In this document: positions 36,428 to 45,096 of the stretch, piece after piece
How positions within the stretch are numbered: the first letter of the stretch is position 1
Layout: each line of letters begins with the position of its first letter
Origin: Micromonospora sp. CCTCC AA 2012012
Lineage (GTDB): Bacteria; Actinomycetota; Actinomycetes; Mycobacteriales; Micromonosporaceae
Reading direction: 5' to 3'
DNA length: 64,000 nucleotides
Assembly (NCBI RefSeq): GCF_040499845.1
Contig: NZ_CP159342.1
Span: 5,146,001-5,210,000, forward strand
Notes under the pieces: model-generated
The model's database searches: none
Told to the model about the DNA's origin: nothing
The model's input: the letters and a program-made list of their open reading frames with translations, nothing else
Position numbers and translations under genes: made by a program

Positions 36428-39427
36428 ATGACGTCCGAGGCCCCGCACCGCCCTGGCCAGGAGCCGGGCGAGGTGTCGCCGGGCGCAGGTGGACCGGCGC
36501 CGTACGGCGACCGCCCCGCGCACCAGGACAACGGGTATCCCGCCGCCCCCGACCTCGGCTGGGCCCCGCCCCCGCCGACCGGCCGCGCGACCCCGCCCGC
36601 CCCCGCCTGGGGACCGGACGAGCAGTCCGGCGCACCCGCCTGGGGCCAGCAGGCCGACCAGCCGGCGACCGCCACCTGGGGTGCCGCACCGGCGCCGTCG
36701 CAGGGTGAGCCCGGTGGCTGGAACCCGCCCGCGAACCCGCCTCGTCCCACCTGGACGGGGCGGGAGCAGAGCGGCCCCGCCTGGGCCGACGCCCCGCAGG
36801 GCGACCAGTCGCCGCCCGCCTGGTCGACCCCGCACGAGCAGCCCGGTGCCGCCTGGGCCGGCGCACCCGCCGAGCAGCCCGGTGCCGCCTGGGCCGGCGC
36901 GGCCGGTGGGCCGGGCGAGCAGTTCCGACCCGACCGGGCGCAGGCCGGCGAGACCGGAGCCCGGGGTGCGGCGCAGGTGCCCGCCCCGGCACCGCAGCAG
37001 CAGGACGAGCCGGCCCGTGGCTGGAACGGCGCATCCCAGCAGGACGAACCCGCCCGCTCCGGCGGTTGGCAGCCGACCGCCGAGGGGCAGGACGACCACT
37101 CCGGCGGCTGGCCCGTCGGCGCCGCCGCCCAGCCGCAGGACGGCCCCGCCCGACCGGTCGCCTGGCCGGTCGGCGGCGACCAGCCCGACTGGCCGCAGCA
37201 GGGTGGGCAGGGCTGGGCCCAGGCCGGCGAGCCCGCCGCCCGCGGAGCCGCGCAGGTGCCCGCCCCCGCGGTGCAGCCGCACGAGGCGTGGGCGACGCCC
37301 ACCCCGCAGCAGCAGGAGGACCCGGCCCGCTCCGGCGGCTGGGCCGCCGGCACGCCGGCCCGGCAGGACGACGGCGACCGCGCCTGGAACCCCGGCGCCG
37401 GTCACGAACAGGACGAATCCGTCCGCTCCGGCGGCTGGGAGGCCGCTGCCGCGACCCCGCGCGACGACGACCCGGACCGCTCCGGCGGGTGGGCCGCCGG
37501 TCGGGCCGCCGCCCGGGTGGAGCAGCAGCCGTCCTGGGGTGCCCCGGAGAACTCCCCGCCCGCACAGGGCTGGAACGACGCGCCGCAGCAGCAGGAACGC
37601 CCCACCCCGGACTGGGCCGACCAGGACGAGCCGGCGCAGTCCGGTGGCTGGGCGGCGGCCGCCGTACCGGCGCGGGAGGAGCGGCCGGAGGCCGACGGCT
37701 GGACGCCGCCGGGCAACGCCCGGGCCAGCGCCTCCGTGCCGGCCGGTGACGCACCGCCGGCCTGGGCCCCCGCCCCGGACGCCGAGGCGCCCCAGTGGAA
37801 CCGCCCCGAGCGGCCGGCCGTCCCCGAGGGCGAACCGTGGTCGCCGGAGGAGGTGTGGGGCCGGGCCGCCGAGGCCGAACCCGCACCGGCCGAAGCCACC
37901 GGCTGGGACCAGGGCCGCGCCGAGGAACCCGCCCCCTACCAGCCGACCCTCGGTCCGGGCATCTCGCCGGCCAACGCGGTGCCACTGCCGCGCCAGGAGC
38001 AGCGGGTGCCGGGTGCCAGCCTGGCCGCCGCGCCGCCGGCCGACTACGCCCCGCCGGCCCAGTTCGGCCCGGCGGAGCACGGCGGTGCGCCGCAGGCGTA
38101 CGAGCCGCAGCAGGCGGGCGGCTGGGGCGGGGCCGAGCCGTCGCACGAGGAGCCGCAGTCGCCGGCCGGTCCGGCGGTGCCCACCCCGCGTACCTCCCCC
38201 GAGTCGGGGTCCGGCGGCCGGGCGTCCGTACCCCCGGCGGAGGCCGGCGGGGCGGGCAGCGTCTCCGCGAGCGCGTCCGTGCCGCTGGCCAGCCGGGTGA
38301 TGCCCCCCACCGACCAGGCCCTGCGGCCCGGCGGCACGTCGGCCCCGCAGCCCCGGGTGTACGGCCGACCGGCCCGCCCGAAGCCCGAGGAGGCCCCCGG
38401 GCCGGACGCCCCGGACGGCGGCTACCCGGAGCAGGGTGGACAGCCCCGCTTCGACGAGCCCGACCGGCCGCAGAACGGCTTCACCGAGGCACCGCCGGTG
38501 CCGTCCTCGCCCGCCGGCCCGCCGCCGTTCCCGCCCGGCGTGCCGTCGTTCGTGGACCCGCCCGGCAACAACCGCCCGGTCAACGGGGTGCACCCGCACA
38601 ACGACGAACGTCCCGCCGAGCCGTTCGGCGGCCCCGGCCGCCCGGGCGACCCGTTCGGCGGACCCGGTGACCCCTTCGCCGGCCAGGGCGGTCCCCGTGA
38701 CCCGTTCGCCAACGACGGCGGTCCCCGTGACTCCTTCGCCAACGAGGGCGGTTCCCGTGACTCCTTCGCCGGCCAGGGCGGTCCGCGTGCTCCGTTCGGC
38801 ACGCCGGGCGGGCCCGGGGACCAGTTCGACGGTCCGAACGGTCCCGGTGACCCGTTCCGCGGGCCCGGTGCTCCCGGCGACCCGTTCGGTGGGCCGGGTG
38901 GTCCCGGCGACCCCTTCGGTACGCCGGGTGGGGGCCGCGCGTCGGTGAACGGCGGGCCGGGGCAGGGTGGCTTCCCCGGCGGCTTCCCGCCGCCCTCCCA
39001 GACCGCCCCGCCGGCCTGGCAGCAGCAGGGCCCCGGCGGCGGCGAGTCGGACCAGGGCCGCTTCGACGCGTTCAAGCCCGAGGCCGAGCCGAAGACCGAG
39101 GCGCCCGCGCCGAAGGTGCGCAACGGACGGGTGCTGGCCCTGGTGCTGATCGCGGCGGTGCTCATCCTGACCGTCCCGCTGGGCCTGCTCGCCCTGCTGG
39201 GCAAGCTCGGCGGCGACGACAAGCCGGCCGCGTTCGAGGTGGGCTCCTGCGTCAAGCAGTCCGGCCAGACCGTGGTCGCCGTCGACTGCGGTCAGGCGGG
39301 CGCCTTCACCGTCGTGTCGAAGGTGGACGCCAACGAGAAGTGCCCCGACCCGGCGCAGCCGACCGTCGAGCTCAAGGGCGACGTACCGAACAAGTTGCTC
39401 TGCCTGAAGCCGGCCGCCACCAAGTAA
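36428..39427 (+). CDS. Giant low-complexity protein with C-terminal LppU-like domain
   Basis: A 999-residue protein. Residues 1 to about 895 are disordered, rich in Pro, Gly, Ala, Trp and Gln, in degenerate repeats (AWAGAPAEQPG; DEPARSGGW-like; GGPRDSFANEGG / GGPGDPFG in the last 100 residues). Then comes one membrane helix (about 901-926) and an external 75-residue domain with cysteines at 941, 954, 972 and 992, matching the LppU/SCO3897-type pattern. The cytoplasmic tail thus is far longer than the folded part. GGAGGAGG precedes ATG 36428. Function is unknown; the Trp-containing repeats recall condensate-forming scaffolds, but that is speculative. Confidence 0.7.
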   Translation: MTSEAPHRPGQEPGEVSPGAGGPAPYGDRPAHQDNGYPAAPDLGWAPPPPTGRATPPAPAWGPDEQSGAPAWGQQADQPATATWGAAPAPSQGEPGGWNPPANPPRPTWTGREQSGPAWADAPQGDQSPPAWSTPHEQPGAAWAGAPAEQPGAAWAGAAGGPGEQFRPDRAQAGETGARGAAQVPAPAPQQQDEPARGWNGASQQDEPARSGGWQPTAEGQDDHSGGWPVGAAAQPQDGPARPVAWPVGGDQPDWPQQGGQGWAQAGEPAARGAAQVPAPAVQPHEAWATPTPQQQEDPARSGGWAAGTPARQDDGDRAWNPGAGHEQDESVRSGGWEAAAATPRDDDPDRSGGWAAGRAAARVEQQPSWGAPENSPPAQGWNDAPQQQERPTPDWADQDEPAQSGGWAAAAVPAREERPEADGWTPPGNARASASVPAGDAPPAWAPAPDAEAPQWNRPERPAVPEGEPWSPEEVWGRAAEAEPAPAEATGWDQGRAEEPAPYQPTLGPGISPANAVPLPRQEQRVPGASLAAAPPADYAPPAQFGPAEHGGAPQAYEPQQAGGWGGAEPSHEEPQSPAGPAVPTPRTSPESGSGGRASVPPAEAGGAGSVSASASVPLASRVMPPTDQALRPGGTSAPQPRVYGRPARPKPEEAPGPDAPDGGYPEQGGQPRFDEPDRPQNGFTEAPPVPSSPAGPPPFPPGVPSFVDPPGNNRPVNGVHPHNDERPAEPFGGPGRPGDPFGGPGDPFAGQGGPRDPFANDGGPRDSFANEGGSRDSFAGQGGPRAPFGTPGGPGDQFDGPNGPGDPFRGPGAPGDPFGGPGGPGDPFGTPGGGRASVNGGPGQGGFPGGFPPPSQTAPPAWQQQGPGGGESDQGRFDAFKPEAEPKTEAPAPKVRNGRVLALVLIAAVLILTVPLGLLALLGKLGGDDKPAAFEVGSCVKQSGQTVVAVDCGQAGAFTVVSKVDANEKCPDPAQPTVELKGDVPNKLLCLKPAATK

Positions 39428-39453
39428 CCAGACCACGAGTTCCCGCCGTAGCG

Positions 39454-39487
39454 GAAGCGCCCGTCCCGACCTCGGGACGGGCGCTTC
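39454..39487 (+). terminator. Terminator after LppU-like gene
   Basis: A perfect 16-base stem (GAAGCGCCCGTCCCGA and complement) has a 2-base CC loop centre, ending GCGCTTC. Confidence 0.82.
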
Positions 39488-39589
39488 GCGTCTCCCGGTG
39501 CGCGTTCCCGGGCTCAGGCCGGTCTCGCCGGCAACGGGAGACCGCCGGCCGCCCGAGCCGGCGGCGTCGGCCATGGCAGGCTTGTCGGC

Positions 39590-41422
39590 ATGAGTGCACG
39601 AGTACGCGCCCCCGAGCTGCGCGGTCGGGGCTGGCTGAACACCGGCGGCAAGGACCTGAAGCTGACCGACCTGCGGGGCCGCATCGTCCTGCTGGACTTC
39701 TGGACCTTCTGCTGCATCAACTGCCTGCACGTGCTCGACGAGCTGCGCCCGCTGGAGGAGAAGTACGGCGACGTGCTGGTCGTCATCGGCGTGCACTCGC
39801 CCAAGTTCGAGCACGAGAAGGACCCGGACGCGCTCGCCGCGGCCGTCGAGCGGTACGGCGTGCACCACCCCGTCCTCGACGACCCCGAGCTGGACATGTG
39901 GCAGCAGTACGCGGCGAAGGCCTGGCCGACCCTCTCCGTCGTCGACCCCGAGGGTTACGTGGTCGCCACCATGGCCGGCGAGGGGCACGCCGAGGGGCTG
40001 TCCCGGCTGGTCGACGACCTGATCGCCACCCATGACGCGAAGGGCACTCTGCACCGCGGCGACGGCCCGTACGTCCCGCCGGCCGAGCCCGAGACCACCC
40101 TGCGTTTCCCCGGCAAGGCGGTGGTGCTCGACGGCGGCAACCTGCTGGTCTCCGACTCGGCCCGGCACTCCCTGGTCGAGCTGGCCCCGGACGGCGAGAA
40201 GCTGCTCCGCCGGATCGGCTCCGGTGCCCGAGGCCACGCCGACGGCCCGGCCGAGACCGCCACCTTCTCCGAGCCGCAGGGGCTCTGCCTGCTCCCGGCG
40301 CACGCCGCCGAGGTGGCCGGGTACGACCTGGTCGTCGCGGACACCGTCAACCACCTGCTGCGCGGGGTGAAGCTGGCCACCGGTGAGGTGGTCACCGTCG
40401 CCGGCACCGGCCGGCAGTGGCGCTCGACGGTCGACGACCACGCCCACGACGCCCGGGCCGCCGACCTCTCCTCCCCCTGGGACGTCGCCTGGTACGACGA
40501 CCGGGTCGTCGTGGCGATGGCCGGCATCCACCAGCTCTGGTGGTTCGACCCGATCAAGCGGACCACCGGCATGTACGCCGGCACCACCGTCGAGGCGCTG
40601 CGCGACGGCCCTCTGCCGGACGTCTGGATGGCGCAGCCCTCCGGCCTCTCCGTCTCCGCCGACGGCACGCGGCTCTGGATCGCCGACAGCGAGACCAGCG
40701 CCGTCCGGTACGTCGAAGACGGCGTCCTGCACACCTCGGTCGGGCAGGGCCTCTTCGACTTCGGGCACGTGGACGGGCCGGCCGACCGGGCCCTGCTCCA
40801 GCACCCGCTGGGCGTGTGCGCGCTGCCCGACGGCTCGGTGCTGATCGCCGACACGTACAACGGCGCGGTACGCCGCTTCGACCCGGAGACCGACCAGGTG
40901 GCCACGGTGGCGGACGGCCTGGCCGAGCCGAGTGACCTGGTGCTGACCGCCGACGGCGAGGTGCTGGTGGTCGAGTCGGCAGCGCACCGGCTGACCCGGC
41001 TCGCCCCGGGCGCGCTGACCGCCGCCGGGGCGAACACGGTGGACGGCCCCCGGCACCGGCTGGAGCGCAAGCCGACCGACGTGGCGGCGGGTGAGCTGAC
41101 CCTGGACGTGATCTTCACCCCGGCGCCCGGCCAGAAGCTGGACGACACGTACGGCCCGTCGACCCGGCTGGTGGTCTCGGCGTCCCCGCCGGAGCTGCTG
41201 CTGGAGGGGGCGGGGACCACCACGGACCTGTCCCGCCGGCTGGTGGTCGACGGCACGGTGGCCGGGGGCGTGCTCCAGGTGACCGCCCAGGCCGCCACCT
41301 GCGACGCGGACGTCGAGCACGCCGCCTGCCACCTCACCCGGCAGGACTGGGGCGTCCCCGTCCGCGTGGTCGACGGCGGCACCACCCGCCTCCCCCTCAT
41401 CCTCCGCGGCCTCGACACCTGA
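39590..41422 (+). CDS. Thioredoxin-like and NHL-repeat protein (NHLRC2-like)
   Basis: A 610-residue protein: an N-terminal thioredoxin fold with FWTFCCINCLH (Cys42 and Cys45, a CxxC-type redox site) to about residue 150, then six NHL-type beta-propeller repeats (for example SDSARHSLVEL, DTVNHLLRGV, DTYNGAVRRF), and a C-terminal beta domain with a Cys pair. The same architecture is seen in NHLRC2. It is cytoplasmic with no signal peptide. CAGGCT at 39577-39582, seven bases before ATG 39590, suggests a leaderless start. Redox role plausible, substrate unknown. Confidence 0.88.
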   Translation: MSARVRAPELRGRGWLNTGGKDLKLTDLRGRIVLLDFWTFCCINCLHVLDELRPLEEKYGDVLVVIGVHSPKFEHEKDPDALAAAVERYGVHHPVLDDPELDMWQQYAAKAWPTLSVVDPEGYVVATMAGEGHAEGLSRLVDDLIATHDAKGTLHRGDGPYVPPAEPETTLRFPGKAVVLDGGNLLVSDSARHSLVELAPDGEKLLRRIGSGARGHADGPAETATFSEPQGLCLLPAHAAEVAGYDLVVADTVNHLLRGVKLATGEVVTVAGTGRQWRSTVDDHAHDARAADLSSPWDVAWYDDRVVVAMAGIHQLWWFDPIKRTTGMYAGTTVEALRDGPLPDVWMAQPSGLSVSADGTRLWIADSETSAVRYVEDGVLHTSVGQGLFDFGHVDGPADRALLQHPLGVCALPDGSVLIADTYNGAVRRFDPETDQVATVADGLAEPSDLVLTADGEVLVVESAAHRLTRLAPGALTAAGANTVDGPRHRLERKPTDVAAGELTLDVIFTPAPGQKLDDTYGPSTRLVVSASPPELLLEGAGTTTDLSRRLVVDGTVAGGVLQVTAQAATCDADVEHAACHLTRQDWGVPVRVVDGGTTRLPLILRGLDT

Positions 41423-41471
41423 CCCCCGCCCTCCCACCCCGCCCGCCCTCCCGCCCGAGGCTTCCCGCAGT

Positions 41472-41521
41472 TTCACGGAATCAGTGGCTTCCGAACGCAG
41501 AATGGCCACTGATTCCGTGAA
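41472..41521. repeat. Perfect inverted repeat with 17-base arms
   Basis: The left arm TTCACGGAATCAGTGGC and right arm GCCACTGATTCCGTGAA pair completely, with a 16-base loop. It lies between the convergent NHL-protein and pxpA genes, so could end both transcripts. Confidence 0.85.
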
Positions 41522-41540
41522 TTCGGCGCGGCGGGCGGGG

Positions 41541-41590
41541 GCGCGGCGCGCGGTGCGGGGGCGCGGCGCGCGGTGCGGGGGCGCGCGGAT
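41541..41590. repeat. Tandem GC repeat, 20-base unit
   Basis: Two exact copies of GCGCGGCGCGCGGTGCGGGG (41541-41560 and 41561-41580) followed by a partial third. It is in non-coding DNA just past the hairpin, likely expanded by slippage. Confidence 0.8.
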
Positions 41591-41624
41591 GCGGGGCGCG
41601 GAGGTGTGGAGGCGCGGGAGGGGG

Positions 41625-42374
41625 TCAGGCGAAGGGGGTTAGGGGGACGTTGGCGGCGATCAGGGCGGCGCGGACGAGTTCGGCGGAACGGACCGCGCCG
41701 GGGGTGTCGCCGTGCAGGCAGATGGACTCGACCTGGCAGGGGACGACGCTGCCGTCGACCGCGACGACGGTGCCCTCGGTGGCCATCCGGACGGCCCGCT
41801 CAGCCACCTGCTCCGGGCCGGTGACCAGGGCGTTCGCGGCACTGCGCGGCACCAGCGAGCCGTTGGGCCGGTAGTTGCGGTCGGCGAAGCCCTCGGCGAC
41901 GACCCGGAGTCCAGCGCCGACGGCGAGCTGGGCCAGCACCGAGCCGGGCGGGCAGAGCAGCGGCAGCTCGTAGTCGTATCCGCTGACGGCGGCGACCAGC
42001 GCGGCGGCCTGGGCCTCGTCGCAGGACACCGCGTGATAGAGCGCCCCGTGCGGCTTGAGGTAGCGGACCCGGGTGCGGAACAGTCGGCAGAACGCGTCGA
42101 GCGCGCCGAGCTGGTAGATCGTCTCGTCGCGCAGCTCGGCGAAGTCGTACGCGATGGCCCGGCGGCCGAAGCCGGCGAGGTCGCGGTAGCCGACCTGGGC
42201 CCCGACCGCGACGCCGCGCCGCGCGGCGCCCTCGCAGACCCGGTGCATGGTGGCCGGGTCGCCGCCGTGGAAGCCGCAGGCCACGTTGGCGGAGGTGATG
42301 AGGCCCAGCAGCGCCTCGTCGTCGCCGAGCCGCCAGATGCCGAATCCCTCGCCGAGGTCAGCGTTGAGGTCCAT
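41625..42374 (-). CDS. pxpA: 5-oxoprolinase subunit PxpA (LamB/YcsF)
   Basis: A 249-residue protein with the family start MDLNADLGEGFG, ANVACGFHGGDP and RYLKPHGALYH, the last of which carries catalytic-site residues. PxpABC hydrolyses 5-oxoproline to glutamate using ATP. It is the third gene of the operon, overlapping the end of pxpC by 17 bases. No terminator was found, but the inverted repeat at 41472-41521 lies beyond its stop. Confidence 0.94.
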   Translation of the reverse strand: MDLNADLGEGFGIWRLGDDEALLGLITSANVACGFHGGDPATMHRVCEGAARRGVAVGAQVGYRDLAGFGRRAIAYDFAELRDETIYQLGALDAFCRLFRTRVRYLKPHGALYHAVSCDEAQAAALVAAVSGYDYELPLLCPPGSVLAQLAVGAGLRVVAEGFADRNYRPNGSLVPRSAANALVTGPEQVAERAVRMATEGTVVAVDGSVVPCQVESICLHGDTPGAVRSAELVRAALIAANVPLTPFA

Positions 42375-43227
42375 GGAACCTGACCGTAGTCCCTGGGCGG
42401 GCCTGCGCGAGCCCGGTCACGTCGGGCACCACCCCGATGACGGGGTATCCGCCGGTGGTGGGGTGGTCGGCGAGGAAGACCAGCGGCTGTCCGTCGGCCG
42501 GCACCTGCACCGCGCCGAGCACCAGTCCTTCGCTCGGCAGTTCCCCGGCCACCGCGCGGGGCAGGGCCGCGCCGGTCAGCCGCGCGCCGACCCGGTTGCT
42601 CACCGGACTGACCGTGTACGCGCTGCGCAGCAGCAGGTCCAGCGCGGCGGGGGTGAACCAGTCGTTCCGGGGGCCGGGGTGCAGGGTGAGCCGGAGTTCG
42701 GCGGGGACGGCCGGCAGCACCACCTCGTCGACGGGCGCGGGTGGCCCGTGCGCCGGGTCGAGCGGCAGCCGGTCGCCGTCGCGCAGCGGGGCCGGACCGA
42801 GGCCGGCGAGGGTGTCGGTGGACCGGCTGCCCAGCACCGGCGGCACGGCGATCCCCCCGGAGACGGCCAGCCAGGTACGCACCCCGGCGCGGGCCGGGCC
42901 GACCCGTAGCACCGCCCCGGCGGGGAGCGCGAGGACCCGTCCCACGTCGGCCGCGCGCTCCGCGCCCGCGTCGGGCGCGTACCGGATGCGGAGGTCGGCG
43001 GGTGCGCCGGTGAGGGCGACGGCGACGGCCCGGGTGAACCGCAGCGCGCAGCCGGTCAGGGTGATCTCCAGGCCGGCGGCGGTCTCCGGGTTGCCGACGA
43101 GTCGGTTGGCCAGCCGCAGCGCCGCCGGGTCGAGCGCGCCGGAGCGGGGCACGCCGAGGTGGGCGTACCCGGGGCGGCCCTGGTCCTGCACGGTGGTGAG
43201 GGCACCGGCCCGGAGCACCTCGATCAT
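42358..43227 (-). CDS. pxpC: 5-oxoprolinase subunit PxpC
   Basis: A 289-residue carboxyltransferase-like protein (biotin-dependent family fold): MIEVLRAGALTTVQDQGRPGYAHLGVPRSGALD, then TWLAVSGGIAVPPVLGSRSTDT, YTVSPVSNRVGARL and FLADHPTTGGYPVI. ATG 43227 overlaps the pxpB stop by four bases (ATGA). The long open frame upstream to 43881 is a shadow of pxpB. It works with PxpB on the ATP-dependent step. Confidence 0.93.
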   Translation of the reverse strand: MIEVLRAGALTTVQDQGRPGYAHLGVPRSGALDPAALRLANRLVGNPETAAGLEITLTGCALRFTRAVAVALTGAPADLRIRYAPDAGAERAADVGRVLALPAGAVLRVGPARAGVRTWLAVSGGIAVPPVLGSRSTDTLAGLGPAPLRDGDRLPLDPAHGPPAPVDEVVLPAVPAELRLTLHPGPRNDWFTPAALDLLLRSAYTVSPVSNRVGARLTGAALPRAVAGELPSEGLVLGAVQVPADGQPLVFLADHPTTGGYPVIGVVPDVTGLAQARPGTTVRFHGPQR

Positions 43228-43838
43228 GTCGGGTCGACCAGGCGGACCCGGGTGCCGGGGGTGAGCCGCGCCGGCGGGTCCGCGTGCACGTCGAAGAGGA
43301 CCAGGTCGGTCCGGCCGACCAGCAGCCAGCCGCCGGGGGACGCGGTGGGATAGATCCCGGCGTACGGCCCGGCGAGCGCCACCGACCCCGCCGGCACCCG
43401 GGGGCGGGGGGTGGCCAGCCGGGGCACGGCCAGCCCGGCCGGCAGTCCGGTCAGGTACGCGAAGCCGGGCGCGAACCCGCAGAACGCCACCCGGAACTCG
43501 GTCTGTCGCAGCCGCCGCACCACCTCGGGCACCTCGACGCCCCAGTGGTCGGCGACGAGGGGCAGGTCGTCCCCGTCGTACACCGTGGGGACCCCGACCT
43601 GGTCGGCGGCGGCCGTGGTGGTGGAGGGGCGGGGCGTCCAGCCGGCGATCAGCGCGGCGACCGCCGCCGGGTCGGCCACGCCGTCGAGCAGGACCGTGGT
43701 GGCGGCCGGGACGATCTCGACAGCCTTCAGGTCGCCCGCGTCGCGGCGGCGCCACAGCTCGGCCCGCCAGGCCTGCACCTGGTCGGGGTCGTCGCAGTCG
43801 AGCAGCAGGGCGTGCGCGCCGACGGGTCGGATCCGCAT
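43224..43838 (-). CDS. pxpB: 5-oxoprolinase subunit PxpB
   Basis: A 204-residue KipI-like subunit: RPVGAHALLLDCDD, then PTVYDGDDLPLVAD and FCGFAPGFAYL, with the conserved VPAGSVALAGPYAGIYPTASPGGW segment. It is first in the pxpBCA operon and overlaps pxpC. A GAGTAT hexamer ends six bases before ATG 43838, possibly a leaderless start. The divergent HlyIII gene begins at 43946. Confidence 0.92.
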   Translation of the reverse strand: MRIRPVGAHALLLDCDDPDQVQAWRAELWRRRDAGDLKAVEIVPAATTVLLDGVADPAAVAALIAGWTPRPSTTTAAADQVGVPTVYDGDDLPLVADHWGVEVPEVVRRLRQTEFRVAFCGFAPGFAYLTGLPAGLAVPRLATPRPRVPAGSVALAGPYAGIYPTASPGGWLLVGRTDLVLFDVHADPPARLTPGTRVRLVDPT

Positions 43839-43922
43839 CCCGCCATACTCGCGGACTCCGGTGGCGACCAGGGTCCTCCATCCGGACCGGCCCCGTGAAG
43901 CTTCACCATACTGAAAAGTAAC

Positions 43923-43936
43923 CTACGGTGCCGTAG
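43923..43936 (+). promoter_or_regulatory. Palindromic operator-like site at hlyIII-type promoter
   Basis: CTACGG-TG-CCGTAG is a perfect inverted repeat that overlaps the TAGCCT -10 (43934-43939), six bases before GTG 43946. A repressor binding there would block the promoter. Confidence 0.6.
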
Positions 43937-43945
43937 CCTGATGGC

Positions 43946-44623
43946 GTGACCACCTCCGCACCGCTTCGGCTCAAGCCGGTCGACATCGGTAAACCCCGGA
44001 TGCGCGGCTGGCTGCACACGTACGCGTTCTTCGTCGCGGTCGTCTGCGGCATCGTCCTCTGCTCGATCGCGGCCAGCCGGCCCGGCTGGGCGCCCCTGGT
44101 CAGCTGCCTCGTCTACAGCCTGACCGTCTGCGGGCTCTTCGGCACCAGCGCCCTCTATCACCGGCGGGTCTGGTCCGAGCGCGGCTACCAGATCATGCGC
44201 CGGATGGACCATTCGATGATCTTCGTGTTCATCGCCGGCACGTACACCCCGTTCTGCGCCCTGCTGTTGGACACCCGGCACGCCACCATCATGCTCAGCC
44301 TGGTCTGGGGTGGGGCGCTGGCCGGGGTGGCGGTGAAGCTGATCTGGCCGCACGCGCCGCGCTGGGTCTCCGCGCCGCTCTATCTCGCGCTCGGCTGGGT
44401 CGCCGTGACCATGCTGCCGCAGATCCTGCACGAGGGCGGGGTCACCGCGCTGGTGCTGCTGAGCGTCGGCGGCGTGATCTACAGCGTGGGCGCGGTCTTC
44501 TACGCCCTGCGCCGGCCCAACCCGTGGCCCACCGTCTTCGGGCACCACGAGTTCTTCCACGCCTGCACCCTGCTGGCCGCGATCTGCCACCACATCGCGA
44601 TCTACTTCGCGCTCTTCTCCTGA
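43946..44623 (+). CDS. Hemolysin III / PAQR-family membrane protein
   Basis: The product is 225 residues with seven membrane helices. Conserved residues include SALYH, RRMDHSMIF and HHEFFHACTLLAA, whose Ser, Asp and His residues bind zinc in PAQR hydrolases. No toxin role is implied; bacterial homologs are thought to influence membrane lipids. GTG 43946 was chosen after the -10 TAGCCT. It is divergent from pxpBCA and ends at a clear terminator. Confidence 0.9.
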   Translation: MTTSAPLRLKPVDIGKPRMRGWLHTYAFFVAVVCGIVLCSIAASRPGWAPLVSCLVYSLTVCGLFGTSALYHRRVWSERGYQIMRRMDHSMIFVFIAGTYTPFCALLLDTRHATIMLSLVWGGALAGVAVKLIWPHAPRWVSAPLYLALGWVAVTMLPQILHEGGVTALVLLSVGGVIYSVGAVFYALRRPNPWPTVFGHHEFFHACTLLAAICHHIAIYFALFS

Positions 44624-44647
44624 CCTCGCTCCCACCTGCGGACAGAG

Positions 44648-44681
44648 TTCGAGGGCCCCGCCACGTTGCGGGGCCCTCGAA
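44648..44681. terminator. Bidirectional terminator between HlyIII-type and DUF6458 genes
   Basis: Perfect 14-base arms TTCGAGGGCCCCGC and complement around CACGTT, between convergent genes. Confidence 0.82.
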
Positions 44682-44692
44682 GTCTCTGCGGA

Positions 44693-44980
44693 TCAGGCCG
44701 GGTAACCCGGGCGGCGCACCTCGCGGTACTCCTCGCGCACGACCCGGTCGTCCTGCACCGGCACGACCGGCTCGGTGACGACCCGCTGCCGCACCGGCGC
44801 GGCGACCACCGTACGACGACGGGTGTTCCAGAAGTAGAGGGTCGTGCCCAGACCGACGAGGCCGACCAGCATCAGCACCCAGCCGACGACGTTCAGGTCG
44901 AGCCATCCCAGGTCGGCGTTGACGGCGAACGCGAAGATCGCGCCCAGTGCGATCAGGAAGATGCTGGCACCGATGCCCAT
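44693..44980 (-). CDS. DUF6458 two-helix membrane protein
   Basis: A 95-residue protein with N-terminal MGIGASIFLIALGAIFAFAV and a second helix (VVGWVLMLVGLVGLGTTLYFW) followed by an Arg-rich tail. AAGGAGG at eight bases precedes ATG 44980. It is a close paralog of the gene at 45690-45959; together they surround the histidine-phosphatase gene. Function is unknown; such proteins are common in actinomycetes. Confidence 0.82.
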   Translation of the reverse strand: MGIGASIFLIALGAIFAFAVNADLGWLDLNVVGWVLMLVGLVGLGTTLYFWNTRRRTVVAAPVRQRVVTEPVVPVQDDRVVREEYREVRRPGYPA

Positions 44981-45096
44981 GACGTCGCCTCCTTGGCGTT
45001 CTGCTGGCGTTTCCCACCCGCCGCGGCCATGGATGAGGTAGCGGCATCCATCGACTTACCCAGGCGTTCTGATCGCCAATCAGGCAAGCTGTGCAG

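Noticed and set aside
34139..41509. A 2,456-residue minus-strand open frame
   Set aside because: It is antisense to the dehydrogenase, LppU-like and NHL genes, which have clear domains, so the long frame follows from the GC bias at third codon positions. No domain is visible in it.
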